NCBI GenBank assembly: GCA_011053085.1
Contig: DSBE01000242.1
Location: forward strand, 1 to 6,637
Direction: 5' to 3'
DNA length: 6,637 bases
Source of the DNA: Chloroflexota bacterium
GTDB taxonomy: Bacteria; Chloroflexota; Anaerolineae; Anaerolineales; Anaerolineaceae
Of this stretch, positions 1 through 6,617 are shown in pieces; position 1 is the first letter of the stretch, and each line of letters begins with the position of its first letter. The notes under the pieces were generated by a model that had not been told where the DNA came from, did not search any database, and saw only the letters and a program-made list of their open reading frames with translations. A program made the position numbers and the translations under genes.

Positions 1-501
1 ATGATCAACCGATTGGCGCGCGCAGATACCGGCGTTGACGGTAATGGCGCTGTCCACATCCACCCATTCCGGCTGCATCTGCAGATCGCGCTCATAATCT
101 TCTAACTTCTGCGGGCAGACCCCTTCGGTGACATGGCAGAAATACAGGTATGACGTGAAGCGCAGGAACTCGTATTCCGGCTCCATGGCATACCGCCACT
201 CGACCACCTTGCCAAACGCATCGCCGATCTCCGTCAACTCAGCGCCCAATTCCTCACGCACCTCGCGCCGCAGGGCATCGGCGTGGCTCTCGCCTGGCTC
301 AATCCCACCACCTCCAAGGAAATAATCGCCATTTACGGCAGAATGCAGCATCAGCAGCCGCTTTCCTTTCAGGATGATGGCACGCACCGCATGACGTTCG
401 ACAACCCGCCCGAACCCGGCGGTGGAACCGCAATGGCGGATTTCAGCCAATAGCGGCATCGGCGGTAAGGCGGTAATGATGGGGTTGGTTGGCTCGCTCA
501 C
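1..501 (-). CDS. Nudix hydrolase, partial (C-terminus beyond the left edge)
   Basis: The minus strand is open from a TAG at 505-507 to the window edge, giving at least 167 residues with no stop. A complete Nudix box lies at residues 65-87 (bases 241-309) and fits GX5EX7REUXEEXGU: G65, E71, then R79-E80-V81, E83-E84 and G86. These glutamates bind the divalent metal used to hydrolyse nucleoside diphosphates linked to another moiety. Before the box, HAVRAIILKGKRLLML is the usual first beta strands of the fold. After it come an aromatic-rich segment with WRYAMEPEYEFLRF and a tail with three cysteines. The start is probably GTG at 499-501, because it is the first start codon after the stop; the next candidate, ATG at 457-459, has no Shine-Dalgarno. 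The GTG has only a weak one. The substrate cannot be told: the family includes ADP-ribose, dNTP and NADH pyrophosphatases. It is divergent from the E1 gene. Family call is firm; start and specificity are not. Confidence 0.9.
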   Translation of the reverse strand, partial: MSEPTNPIITALPPMPLLAEIRHCGSTAGFGRVVERHAVRAIILKGKRLLMLHSAVNGDYFLGGGGIEPGESHADALRREVREELGAELTEIGDAFGKVVEWRYAMEPEYEFLRFTSYLYFCHVTEGVCPQKLEDYERDLQMQPEWVDVDSAITVNAGICARQSVDH

Positions 502-526
502 CCGCTAATCATACCGTAAAAATGTT

Positions 527-549
527 CAGTGAGGCAGGCCTCGACACTG
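527..549. repeat. Imperfect inverted repeat in the divergent promoter region
   Basis: The segment reads CAGTGAGGCAGGCCTCGACACTG. The inner arms GAGGC and GCCTC flank a 2-nt centre, and the outer CAGT and ACTG pair across a 3-nt bulge on the right arm. It lies between the Nudix start and the candidate E1 promoter and overlaps that promoter's proposed -35. It could be a repressor operator or a small hairpin in the leader of either transcript. Function is inferred from position only. Confidence 0.4.
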
Positions 550-569
550 CGTTTTCGCTCTGTGAAAAT
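541..569 (+). promoter_or_regulatory. Weak candidate sigma-70 promoter for the E1-E2 operon
   Basis: TCGACA at 541-546 matches the TTGACA consensus at five of six positions. It is followed after exactly 17 nt by GAAAAT at 564-569, which matches TATAAT at four of six. Transcription would begin near 576, leaving a leader of about 95 nt before the E1 start. The A/T-rich sequence downstream offers other -10-like hexamers, such as TATAAA at 576-581 and TATGAT at 622-627, but neither has a decent -35. Treat as a candidate only. Confidence 0.25.
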
Positions 570-671
570 CAAACTTATAAACTTTTTATTAATTCCGGTA
601 GCAATCAACAAGGCAATTTGATATGATAGAAGAAACACTAAAAAAATAACCATGTCAGATTGAGGTGGATA

Positions 672-3089
672 ATGACAAAAGAAAATCACAATTCTATTAA
701 ACCTGATCCCGCAGGGATCATCGAGGATTACCGGCTCGCCTACAAATCCCGTCAGGCTGCCGTCGTCGGCAGGCGTGAAGTGCTCACCGGCAAAGGCAAA
801 TTCGGCATTTTTGGCGATGGTAAAGAACTCGCCCAGATAGCCATTGCGCACGCTTTCCAAAAAGGAGACTGGCGCTCAGGTTATTACCGTGATCAAACCT
901 GGATGATGGCGTTGGATTCGTTGACATTGGAGCAGTTTTTCGCCGGCATCTATGGCAATCCTGACCCTCAACACGGACCGCATTCCTCTGGCCGCAACAT
1001 GAATAACCATTATTCATCGGAACTGTTGGATGAAAACGGTGATTGGCATAGCCAGGTGGAATCCTACAATTCTGGCGCCGACATTGCATCGGTGGCTGCC
1101 CAAATGCCGCGTGCGGTCGGGCTGTCGTATGCCTCCGTGCTGTACCGTAAGCTGGAGGAATTGAAACAATTCAGCGATTTTTCGCACAACGGCAATGAGG
1201 TCACCTGGGTGACGATTGGCAACGCCTCCACCGCTGAAGGCTTATTCTGGGAAACGGTCAACGCCATCGGTGTGCTGCATGCGCCGGCGGTGATCACCAT
1301 CTACGATGATGGGTACGGTATTTCGGTGCCGAACCAGTTTCAAATGGTGAAGGAAAATATCTATGCCATTCTCAAGGGGTTCCAGCGCACACCCTGCCCG
1401 GCAGAAGAATGTGACAGCGGCTATGATCTCTATTCTGTTAATGCCTGGGATTATGCCGACCTGATAGCAACCTATCAGAAAGCGGGAGAGATCGCCCGCA
1501 AACACCACATTCCCGCTCTGGTGCATGTAACCGAAGCCACCCAGCCGCTGGGACACTCAACCTCCGGGTCGCATGAACGCTATAAAGATGAAGAACGCCT
1601 CGCCTGGGAGAAAGAATTTGACTGCCTGGCTCAATTCCGCCAGTGGATCATCGCGCAAGGCATCGCAGAAGACAAAGAATTGGATGAATGGGAGCAAGCA
1701 GACGGTCGCATGGTTGAAGAGGCGAGAAAATCTGCCTGGGAAGCATTCCAGGCGCCGATCTTGAAGATTCGCAAGCAGGCTCTGGACTTGCTGTCCAGCC
1801 TGGCGAAAGAGTCCTCGCACTCCAAACAATTGGCAAAAATCCGCGACTCACTGAAGGATGTGCCCGTTCTCAATCGCAACGACGTTGCCTCCGCGCTGCA
1901 CAAGGCGCTGGTGATCACCCGTGAGAAACCATCGGCGGCACGCGAAGCGGTCAAGAAATTTGCCAATCAACTTGAAAAAGACAACTTGGAGACCTATGCT
2001 TCAGACCTCTACTCCAGTTCTGACAAATCGCCCTTGAAGGTGCCGGTTGTACCACCCACGTTCAGCGATGACTCGCCCATGTTGATGGGCTTCGAGATTC
2101 TCAATGCCGCCTTTGACGCCGCCTTTGAAAGAGAACCACGCCTGATTGCTTTCGGCGAAGATGTGGGCATGCTGGGCGATGTCAACCAGGGCATGCGCGA
2201 CCTGCAAGAAAAATACGGCCTGCTGCGTGTGACTGACACCGGCATCCGCGAAGCCACCATCCTGGGGCAGGCAATCGGCATGGCGCTGCGCGGACTGCGC
2301 CCCATCTGTGAAATGCAGTATCTGGACTACCTGATCTACGCTTTGCAACTCATGTCCGACGATCTCGCCACGCTACGCTGGCGCACGGCGGGCCGCCAAA
2401 AAGCCCCTGTCATCATCCGCACACGCGGCCACAGGCTGGTCGGCATCTGGCATTCAGGTTCCCAGCTGGCGGGTATCCTCAACCTCGTACGCGGCATGCA
2501 TGTGCTGGTGCCGCGCAACATGACCCAGGCTGCCGGTTTTTATAACACCCTGCTGCAGTCAGATGATCCGGCGCTGGTGATCGAGGTGTTGAACGGCTAC
2601 CGCCGCAAAGAGCGCAAACCCGACAACCTCACTGAATTTACCGTACCGTTGGGCGTGCCTGACATTGTGCGGCCCGGCAAGGATGTCACCGTTGTCACCT
2701 ATGGCGCACTGGTCACCATTGCGCTGGAGAGCGCCGAACGGCTGGCCGAAGTTGGCATCGATTGTGAGGTCATAGATGTGCAGAGCCTGCTGCCCTTTGA
2801 TATCAATGGCATGATTGTTGAATCACTGAAGAAAACCGCGCGCATCCTGTTTGTGGATGAGGATGTGCCGGGCGGCGGCACTGCCTATATGATGCAGCAG
2901 GTGCTGGAAGTACAGAAGGGCTACCAGTGGTTGGATTCACCGCCGCGCACCCTCACCGCCACCGAACACCGGCCCGCCTATGGCGCGGATGGCGATTATT
3001 ATTCCAAGCCCAACGCCGAAACCATTTTTGATGCAGTATATGACCTGATGCGGGAACAGGCACCGGCTCGTTTCCCTGAATTGAAATAA
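672..3089 (+). CDS. Fused E1 alpha-beta subunit of a 2-oxoacid dehydrogenase complex
   Basis: This thiamine-diphosphate enzyme decarboxylates a 2-oxoacid and reductively acylates the E2 lipoyl group. At 805 residues it joins what are usually two proteins. The alpha-like half (about 20-380) carries the cofactor motif as GNAS at 183-186 and DDGYGIS at 212-218, where classical enzymes have GDG and NN; GHSTSGSHERY (294-304) is the substrate loop. A charged, mostly helical-looking linker (about 380-465) leads to the beta-like half: GED at 495-497, TGIRE with Glu527 at the place of the catalytic glutamate that activates the cofactor, His594 in GIWHSGSQ matching the conserved beta histidine, and a transketolase C-terminal domain (about 660-790) with VPGGGTAYMMQQ. 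ATG at 672 is chosen over an in-frame TTG at 660 because GAGGTGG (662-668) is well placed for the ATG and overlaps the TTG. The E2 gene follows after 9 nt. Whether it uses pyruvate or branched-chain substrates cannot be told. Confidence 0.93.
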   Translation: MTKENHNSIKPDPAGIIEDYRLAYKSRQAAVVGRREVLTGKGKFGIFGDGKELAQIAIAHAFQKGDWRSGYYRDQTWMMALDSLTLEQFFAGIYGNPDPQHGPHSSGRNMNNHYSSELLDENGDWHSQVESYNSGADIASVAAQMPRAVGLSYASVLYRKLEELKQFSDFSHNGNEVTWVTIGNASTAEGLFWETVNAIGVLHAPAVITIYDDGYGISVPNQFQMVKENIYAILKGFQRTPCPAEECDSGYDLYSVNAWDYADLIATYQKAGEIARKHHIPALVHVTEATQPLGHSTSGSHERYKDEERLAWEKEFDCLAQFRQWIIAQGIAEDKELDEWEQADGRMVEEARKSAWEAFQAPILKIRKQALDLLSSLAKESSHSKQLAKIRDSLKDVPVLNRNDVASALHKALVITREKPSAAREAVKKFANQLEKDNLETYASDLYSSSDKSPLKVPVVPPTFSDDSPMLMGFEILNAAFDAAFEREPRLIAFGEDVGMLGDVNQGMRDLQEKYGLLRVTDTGIREATILGQAIGMALRGLRPICEMQYLDYLIYALQLMSDDLATLRWRTAGRQKAPVIIRTRGHRLVGIWHSGSQLAGILNLVRGMHVLVPRNMTQAAGFYNTLLQSDDPALVIEVLNGYRRKERKPDNLTEFTVPLGVPDIVRPGKDVTVVTYGALVTIALESAERLAEVGIDCEVIDVQSLLPFDINGMIVESLKKTARILFVDEDVPGGGTAYMMQQVLEVQKGYQWLDSPPRTLTATEHRPAYGADGDYYSKPNAETIFDAVYDLMREQAPARFPELK

Positions 3090-3094
3090 GGAGG
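3088..3094 (+). promoter_or_regulatory. Shine-Dalgarno site of the E2 gene
   Basis: AAGGAGG overlaps the last two bases of the E1 stop codon TAA and sits 4 nt before the E2 ATG at 3099. This near-perfect site, with only 9 nt between the genes, supports a single transcript with efficient translation of E2 directly after E1. Confidence 0.85.
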
Positions 3095-3098
3095 CATA

Positions 3099-4382
3099 AT
3101 GGCAACACGTTTGTTAGCCCCCAGCATGGGGGAAGGCGTAGAGGAGTTGACCGTGGTCAACTGGTTGAAACAGGAAGGCGATTCCGTCGAGGAATTGGAA
3201 GCCATCGTCGAACTCGAGACAGACAAGGTCACCACCGAAATTCCCAGCCCCGCTTCCGGGACGCTGTTGAAGGTGCTGGCAAAGGCAGATGAGACCGTCA
3301 AGGTGGGTTCCATCCTGGCATGGATCGGTGAACCTGGCGAAGCGCTGGAGACCGATGAACCCGATGACGATGTTGTTGAAGCCGAACCCGAAGCAGAGTC
3401 CGCCGATGAAACGCCCGAAGCCGAAACGGAAACCCGTGCTGAAGAACCTGACAGGGACGCTGAACAGGACGTTTACACCGGGCGGGTATCACCGCTGGTG
3501 AAAAAACTGGTCGAAATGCACGATGTTGATCTCAACATGGTAACAGGAACCGGGCTTGATGGGCGCATCACCAAGAACGATGTGCTCAACTATGTGGAGC
3601 AGCGCGAAGAAGCCCCCAAGAAGGAGCAAAAACCCACCCCGCAAGCAAAGCCTGCACCCAAACCCGCACCGGTGGATAGGCCCGGCGCGCCTGAAAGCGA
3701 ATTGATCCCGATTTCTTCCACCAGAAAACAGATCGCCGAACACATGGTGGAAACTGTGCGCACCACCCCGCATGTCATGACGGTGATGGAAGCCGATATG
3801 AGCAAGGTGCTGGCGCATCGCGCCGCCAATAAGCAAGCATTTGCAGTCCAGGGCGTCAACCTGACCATTACCGCCTATTTCTGTTCTGCCATCATCAGCG
3901 CGCTGAAGGAAAACCCCAACGTGAACGCCTCCTATACCGACGAAGGCATCCTGCGTTACCGCAGCATCAACCTGGGGGTTGCCGTGGCGCTGGGTGAACA
4001 GGGCCTGATCGTGCCGGTCATCAAGCAAGCTGAGATGCTTTCATTGCAGGGACTGGCAAAGCAGATCAACGACCTGGCCGACCGCGCGCGCAACAAGCAG
4101 CTGGTACCCGATGAAGTCAAGGGCGGGACATTTACGCTGACCAACTACGGCACCGGCGGGTCGCTATTTGCCTCGCCGCTCATCTTCCAGCCGCAAGCCG
4201 CCATCCTGGGCACCGGCATGATGCAGAAACGCCCCGTGGTCATCACCGACGCGGACGGCAACGACGCCATCGCCATCCGCCCGATGGTATACCTATCGCT
4301 GGTGTTCGATCACCGCATTTTGGACGGCGAAGGCGGCGACCGCTTCTTGATGTCGGTCAAGAAAGCGCTTGAAGGCTGGTGA
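3099..4382 (+). CDS. Dihydrolipoamide acyltransferase (E2) of a 2-oxoacid dehydrogenase complex
   Basis: E2 forms the core of the complex: its lipoyl arm takes the acyl group from E1 and the catalytic domain passes it to CoA. The 427 residues show the standard order. One lipoyl domain (about 1-78) has Lys43 in ETDKVTTE, the lipoylation site. A very acidic linker (about 80-126) is rich in Glu and Asp. A peripheral-subunit-binding domain (about 127-168) starts at TGRVSPLVKKL and contains TGTGLDGRITKNDV; it would dock E1 or E3. A second linker (about 169-200) is rich in Lys, Pro and Ala. The catalytic domain (about 201-427) ends with FDHRILDG, holding the catalytic His405 and Asp409, and contains QPQAAILGTG. 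Nothing is missing or broken. It is translated from the same operon as E1. No E3 gene follows, so dihydrolipoamide dehydrogenase must be encoded elsewhere. Substrate class (acetyl or branched acyl) is undetermined. Confidence 0.96.
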   Translation: MATRLLAPSMGEGVEELTVVNWLKQEGDSVEELEAIVELETDKVTTEIPSPASGTLLKVLAKADETVKVGSILAWIGEPGEALETDEPDDDVVEAEPEAESADETPEAETETRAEEPDRDAEQDVYTGRVSPLVKKLVEMHDVDLNMVTGTGLDGRITKNDVLNYVEQREEAPKKEQKPTPQAKPAPKPAPVDRPGAPESELIPISSTRKQIAEHMVETVRTTPHVMTVMEADMSKVLAHRAANKQAFAVQGVNLTITAYFCSAIISALKENPNVNASYTDEGILRYRSINLGVAVALGEQGLIVPVIKQAEMLSLQGLAKQINDLADRARNKQLVPDEVKGGTFTLTNYGTGGSLFASPLIFQPQAAILGTGMMQKRPVVITDADGNDAIAIRPMVYLSLVFDHRILDGEGGDRFLMSVKKALEGW

Positions 4383-4408
4383 TAAAGGGAGTAAGAAACT
4401 CCCCTATC
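4381..4408 (+). terminator. Hairpin just after E2, without a U-tract
   Basis: GGGAGT (4387-4392) pairs perfectly with ACTCCC (4398-4403) around a 5-nt loop. GATA (4381-4384) and TATC (4405-4408) extend the stem beyond a small internal loop. It begins within the E2 stop codon. No run of T follows, so it does not fit a classical intrinsic terminator. It may protect the 3' end of the E1-E2 message, terminate weakly, or separate expression of the downstream reductase. Confidence 0.45.
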
Positions 4409-4410
4409 AA

Positions 4411-4438
4411 TTAATCCACCGTTTATAGAATGTAAGAT
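4411..4438 (+). promoter_or_regulatory. Weak candidate promoter for the first aldo/keto reductase
   Basis: In the AT-rich gap after the E2 hairpin, TTAATC (4411-4416) and TAAGAT (4433-4438) are 16 nt apart and match the sigma-70 hexamers at three and four positions. TATAGA at 4424-4429 is an alternative -10 with no -35. The reductase could equally be read through from the E1-E2 operon. Confidence 0.22.
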
Positions 4439-4457
4439 ATCAAAAGGAGTTTAGAAA

Positions 4458-5456
4458 ATGACTGTACAACACAAACGATTAGGAAAACACGGCGTCCTGG
4501 TCAGCAACATCTGCCTGGGCACCATGAATTTCGGCTGGCATACCTCCGAAGAGGACAGCTTTGCCATCATGGACCGCGCGTTAGAACTGGGCATTAATTT
4601 CTTCGATACCGCCGATGTCTATGGCTGGGACACGGAACACGGCCTCACCGAAGAGATCATCGGGCGCTGGTTCGCGCAGGGCGGCGGACGCCGCGATGCG
4701 GTTGTGCTGGCCACCAAAGTCTTCAACCCCGTCACCCGCAAGGCCAACCTGCCGGAAGTCAACAGCGACGGCCGCAGTTTGAGCGCCTACAAGATCCGCA
4801 AACATGCCGAAGGCAGCCTGCGGCGCCTGCAAACCGATTGGATCGACCTCTACCAGATGCACCATGTCGATCATGACTGCCCGTGGGACGAAATCTGGCA
4901 GGCATTTGACGCGCTGGTTAAGCAAGGCAAGATCGTGTATGTCGGTTCCAGCAATTTCGCGGGGTGGGATATCGCCACCGCCTGTCAGGAAGCCGACAAA
5001 CGCGGCTTGATGGGGCTGGTCAGCGAACAGAGCATCTACCATCTTGATAACCGCATGCTCGAACTCGAAGTGATCCCGGCCTGCCGCCATTACGGCATGG
5101 GCCTGATCCCCTGGAGTCCGCTGGGCGGCGGGCTGCTGGGCGGCGCGCTGGAAAAACACAACACCGGCCGCCGCAAGAGCGATGGCTTCAGCAAACAGGT
5201 CGAAGAAAAGCGTGAGCAGCTTGAACAGTATGAAGCCTTGTGCAAAGCCATCGGGCATCCCCCCGCTGAAGTGGCATTGGCATGGCTGCTGCACAACCCG
5301 ATCGTGACCGCGCCCATCATTGGCCCGCGCACCCTCGAACAACTGGAGAGCGCTGCCCGCGCGGCAAGTATCGAACTCGATGCAGAAACGCTCCAGAAAC
5401 TGGATGAAATCTTCCCCGGCCCGGGCGGCGAAGCGCCGATGGCGTACGCCTGGTAA
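4458..5456 (+). CDS. Aldo/keto reductase (plus-strand paralogue)
   Basis: A cytosolic NAD(P)H-dependent oxidoreductase of the (beta/alpha)8-barrel aldo/keto reductase superfamily, reducing aldehydes or ketones to alcohols. The 332 residues are full length. The catalytic tetrad is visible: Asp50 and Tyr55 in FFDTADVYG, Lys87 in LATKVF, and His135 in DLYQMHH. Cofactor-binding signatures follow: GSSNFAGW (163-170), SEQSIYHL (189-196), IPWSPLGGGLLGG (217-229) and IIGPRTLEQLE (287-297), whose Arg291 sits where the 2'-phosphate of NADPH is bound in relatives. The N-terminal pattern LGKHGVLVSNICLGTMNFG and the roughly 330-residue length are typical of the bacterial group related to YajO and L-glyceraldehyde-3-phosphate reductase; the natural substrate is unknown. 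The ATG has AAGGAG at 4444-4449, 8 nt upstream. It lies 75 nt after E2 in the same direction and may be partly cotranscribed. A paralogue faces it across a shared terminator. Confidence 0.95.
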   Translation: MTVQHKRLGKHGVLVSNICLGTMNFGWHTSEEDSFAIMDRALELGINFFDTADVYGWDTEHGLTEEIIGRWFAQGGGRRDAVVLATKVFNPVTRKANLPEVNSDGRSLSAYKIRKHAEGSLRRLQTDWIDLYQMHHVDHDCPWDEIWQAFDALVKQGKIVYVGSSNFAGWDIATACQEADKRGLMGLVSEQSIYHLDNRMLELEVIPACRHYGMGLIPWSPLGGGLLGGALEKHNTGRRKSDGFSKQVEEKREQLEQYEALCKAIGHPPAEVALAWLLHNPIVTAPIIGPRTLEQLESAARAASIELDAETLQKLDEIFPGPGGEAPMAYAW

Positions 5457-5475
5457 TTGATTGAATTTGATCATT

Positions 5476-5511
5476 AAAAAAGCTCTTCCCGGTTGCGGGA
5501 GGAGCTTTTTT
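5476..5511. terminator. Bidirectional intrinsic terminator between convergent reductase genes
   Basis: AGCTCTTCCCG (5481-5491) pairs with CGGGAGGAGCT (5496-5506) around the loop GTTG, with a single G-T wobble. Five A residues before (5476-5480) and five T residues after (5507-5511) extend the stem and give a T-tract on both strands. It starts 19 nt after the plus-strand reductase stop and 28 nt beyond the minus-strand reductase stop, so it can end transcription from both sides. Confidence 0.93.
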
Positions 5512-5539
5512 GGGATAAATAATTCTTCAGTACCGTCTT

Positions 5540-6541
5540 CTACCAGGCATACGCTTCAGGACCTTGCCCCACGCGCAGCGGCCTGCCTTTGCTGGGACTG
5601 AAAATGTCATCCAGTTTTGCCAGCACCTCTGGTTCCAACACCAATTCTGCCGCGCGATCCAATCCATCCAGATGCTCGACGGTGCGAATGCCCACAATCG
5701 GAGAAGCCACCGCAGGACGAGACAATGTCCAGGCAATAGCGACCACCTGTTCCTGCTCGCCGATCTCCTGACACAACGCTGAAAAGGCAGCCATTTGCTG
5801 GTTAGACTCCCCGAGGGTGATCCCATATTCGCGTTCCACATCACTGGTGCGCGAACCGGCTTTCGCCTTAATCTTGCCGGTCAGCAACCCGCCTGCCAGG
5901 GGCATGTAGGGGATGACCCCGATGCCAAAATCTAACGCGGCAGGAAGAACTTCCAGTTCGGGATAGCGGCATAACAAGCTGAACATGGTTTGCTCAGAAA
6001 CAAAGCCCATGGAGCCGCGCTGGAGCGCTTGCATCTGGAATTTTGCCAATCCCCAGCCCGGGTAATTGCTGGAACCCATGTATAACACTTTCCCGTCTGC
6101 GATCAACCGGTCGAACGTACCCCAAAATTCTTCGGGTGTGATGCGGCGGTCGATGTGGTGAACCTGATAGAGATCAATATGGTCGGTTTGCAGCCGTTGC
6201 AGGGATGCTTCCACGTGCTTGCGGACTTTATAAGCAGAGATGCCCGGCCCTTCATTGGGAATGCTGGCATCTTTCATATTGCCGTATACTTTGGTTGCCA
6301 GAACGACGCGATCGCGGTTGGCGGGGTTCTGCTGGAACCAGTTTCCGATGATGGTTTCTGACCTGCCCTTATCATCACCGCCATAGACATTGGCGGTATC
6401 AAAGAAATTGATGCCCATGTCCAGGGCTTTGTCCATGATCTTGAACGCTTCTTGTTCGGTCGTGCGCGGGCCAAAATGCATCGTTCCGATACAAACCCGG
6501 CTGACCGTCAAGTTAGATTTTCCAAGTTTGGTGTATTTCAT
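5540..6541 (-). CDS. Aldo/keto reductase (minus-strand paralogue)
   Basis: A second full-length (333-residue) NAD(P)H-dependent aldo/keto reductase. The tetrad is Asp48 and Tyr53 in FFDTANVYG, Lys84 in LATKVY and His128 in DLYQVHH. Cofactor signatures are GSSNYPGW (156-163), SEQTMFSLL (182-190), IPYMPLAGGLLTG (210-222) and IVGIRTVEHLD (282-292) with Arg286 at the expected phosphate-binding place. It aligns with the convergent reductase along its length, sharing GINFFDTA, SAYK.RKH, LQRLQTD/LRRLQTD and the C-terminal AYAW, so the two are paralogues, though clearly diverged. Loops after Lys84 and at 223-245, which shape the substrate pocket, differ most, suggesting different substrates. The start is set by AGGAGGT (bases 6547-6553, complement), 5 nt before the ATG. 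It has its own promoter and probably its own operator, so it is likely regulated separately. The physiological substrate is not known. Confidence 0.95.
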   Translation of the reverse strand: MKYTKLGKSNLTVSRVCIGTMHFGPRTTEQEAFKIMDKALDMGINFFDTANVYGGDDKGRSETIIGNWFQQNPANRDRVVLATKVYGNMKDASIPNEGPGISAYKVRKHVEASLQRLQTDHIDLYQVHHIDRRITPEEFWGTFDRLIADGKVLYMGSSNYPGWGLAKFQMQALQRGSMGFVSEQTMFSLLCRYPELEVLPAALDFGIGVIPYMPLAGGLLTGKIKAKAGSRTSDVEREYGITLGESNQQMAAFSALCQEIGEQEQVVAIAWTLSRPAVASPIVGIRTVEHLDGLDRAAELVLEPEVLAKLDDIFSPSKGRPLRVGQGPEAYAW

Positions 6542-6546
6542 CAGTT

Positions 6547-6553
6547 ACCTCCT
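6547..6553 (-). promoter_or_regulatory. Shine-Dalgarno site of the minus-strand aldo/keto reductase
   Basis: The minus strand reads AGGAGGT, a perfect anti-Shine-Dalgarno match, 5 nt before the ATG at 6541-6539. It fixes the start codon and predicts strong translation. Confidence 0.88.
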
Positions 6554-6567
6554 GTGTATTTACTTCA

Positions 6568-6596
6568 TTTATAACATCTTTCAGGGCTGTTTTCAA
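6568..6596 (-). promoter_or_regulatory. Sigma-70-like promoter of the minus-strand aldo/keto reductase
   Basis: On the minus strand TTGAAA (complement of 6591-6596) and TATAAA (complement of 6568-6573) are separated by exactly 17 nt. They match the consensus hexamers at four and five positions. Transcription would start near 6560, giving a leader of about 20 nt that contains the ribosome binding site. This is the best promoter in the window. Confidence 0.7.
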
Positions 6597-6617
6597 AACA
6601 TGATGCATATTTCGATG

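Larger units (their letters stand above)
502..671. other. Divergent intergenic region between Nudix and E1 genes
   Basis: This 170-nt AT-rich stretch separates two genes that point away from each other, so it should hold the promoters of both. I see an imperfect inverted repeat at 527-549, a low-scoring sigma-70-like pair for the E1 operon, and an A/T-rich run (571-594 and 638-648). On the minus strand TATGAT (508-513) is a possible -10 only about 7 nt before the GTG of the Nudix gene, but no matching -35 is visible. No small gene is convincing here. Confidence 0.6.

Noticed and set aside
128..325. Plus-strand open frame of 65 codons at the left edge
   Set aside because: It is antisense to the Nudix gene across the Nudix box; the Ser/Arg/Pro-rich translation is what that strand would give by chance.
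660..671. TTG start four codons upstream of the E1 ATG
   Set aside because: The Shine-Dalgarno sequence GAGGTGG lies inside this extension and is spaced correctly for the ATG at 672.
498..860. Minus-strand open frame of 120 codons covering the Nudix/E1 spacer, ending ATGATTAGCGGGTGA over the Nudix start
   Set aside because: The first half is antisense to the E1 N-terminus and the second half translates the AT-rich promoter region; no domain and no ribosome binding site seen. The overlap with the Nudix GTG could suggest translational coupling, but nothing else supports it.
3489..4028. Open frame of 179 codons opposite the E2 gene
   Set aside because: Shadow of the E2 catalytic region; its translation is rich in His, Gly and Phe in a pattern typical of antisense frames and shows no domain.
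4581..5474. Long open frame (297 codons) on the minus strand opposite the plus-strand aldo/keto reductase
   Set aside because: It lies wholly over a gene with all aldo/keto reductase motifs, its translation shows no recognisable domain, and it has no convincing ribosome binding site. It would also start inside the spacer before the shared terminator. Long antisense frames are expected in GC-rich genes.
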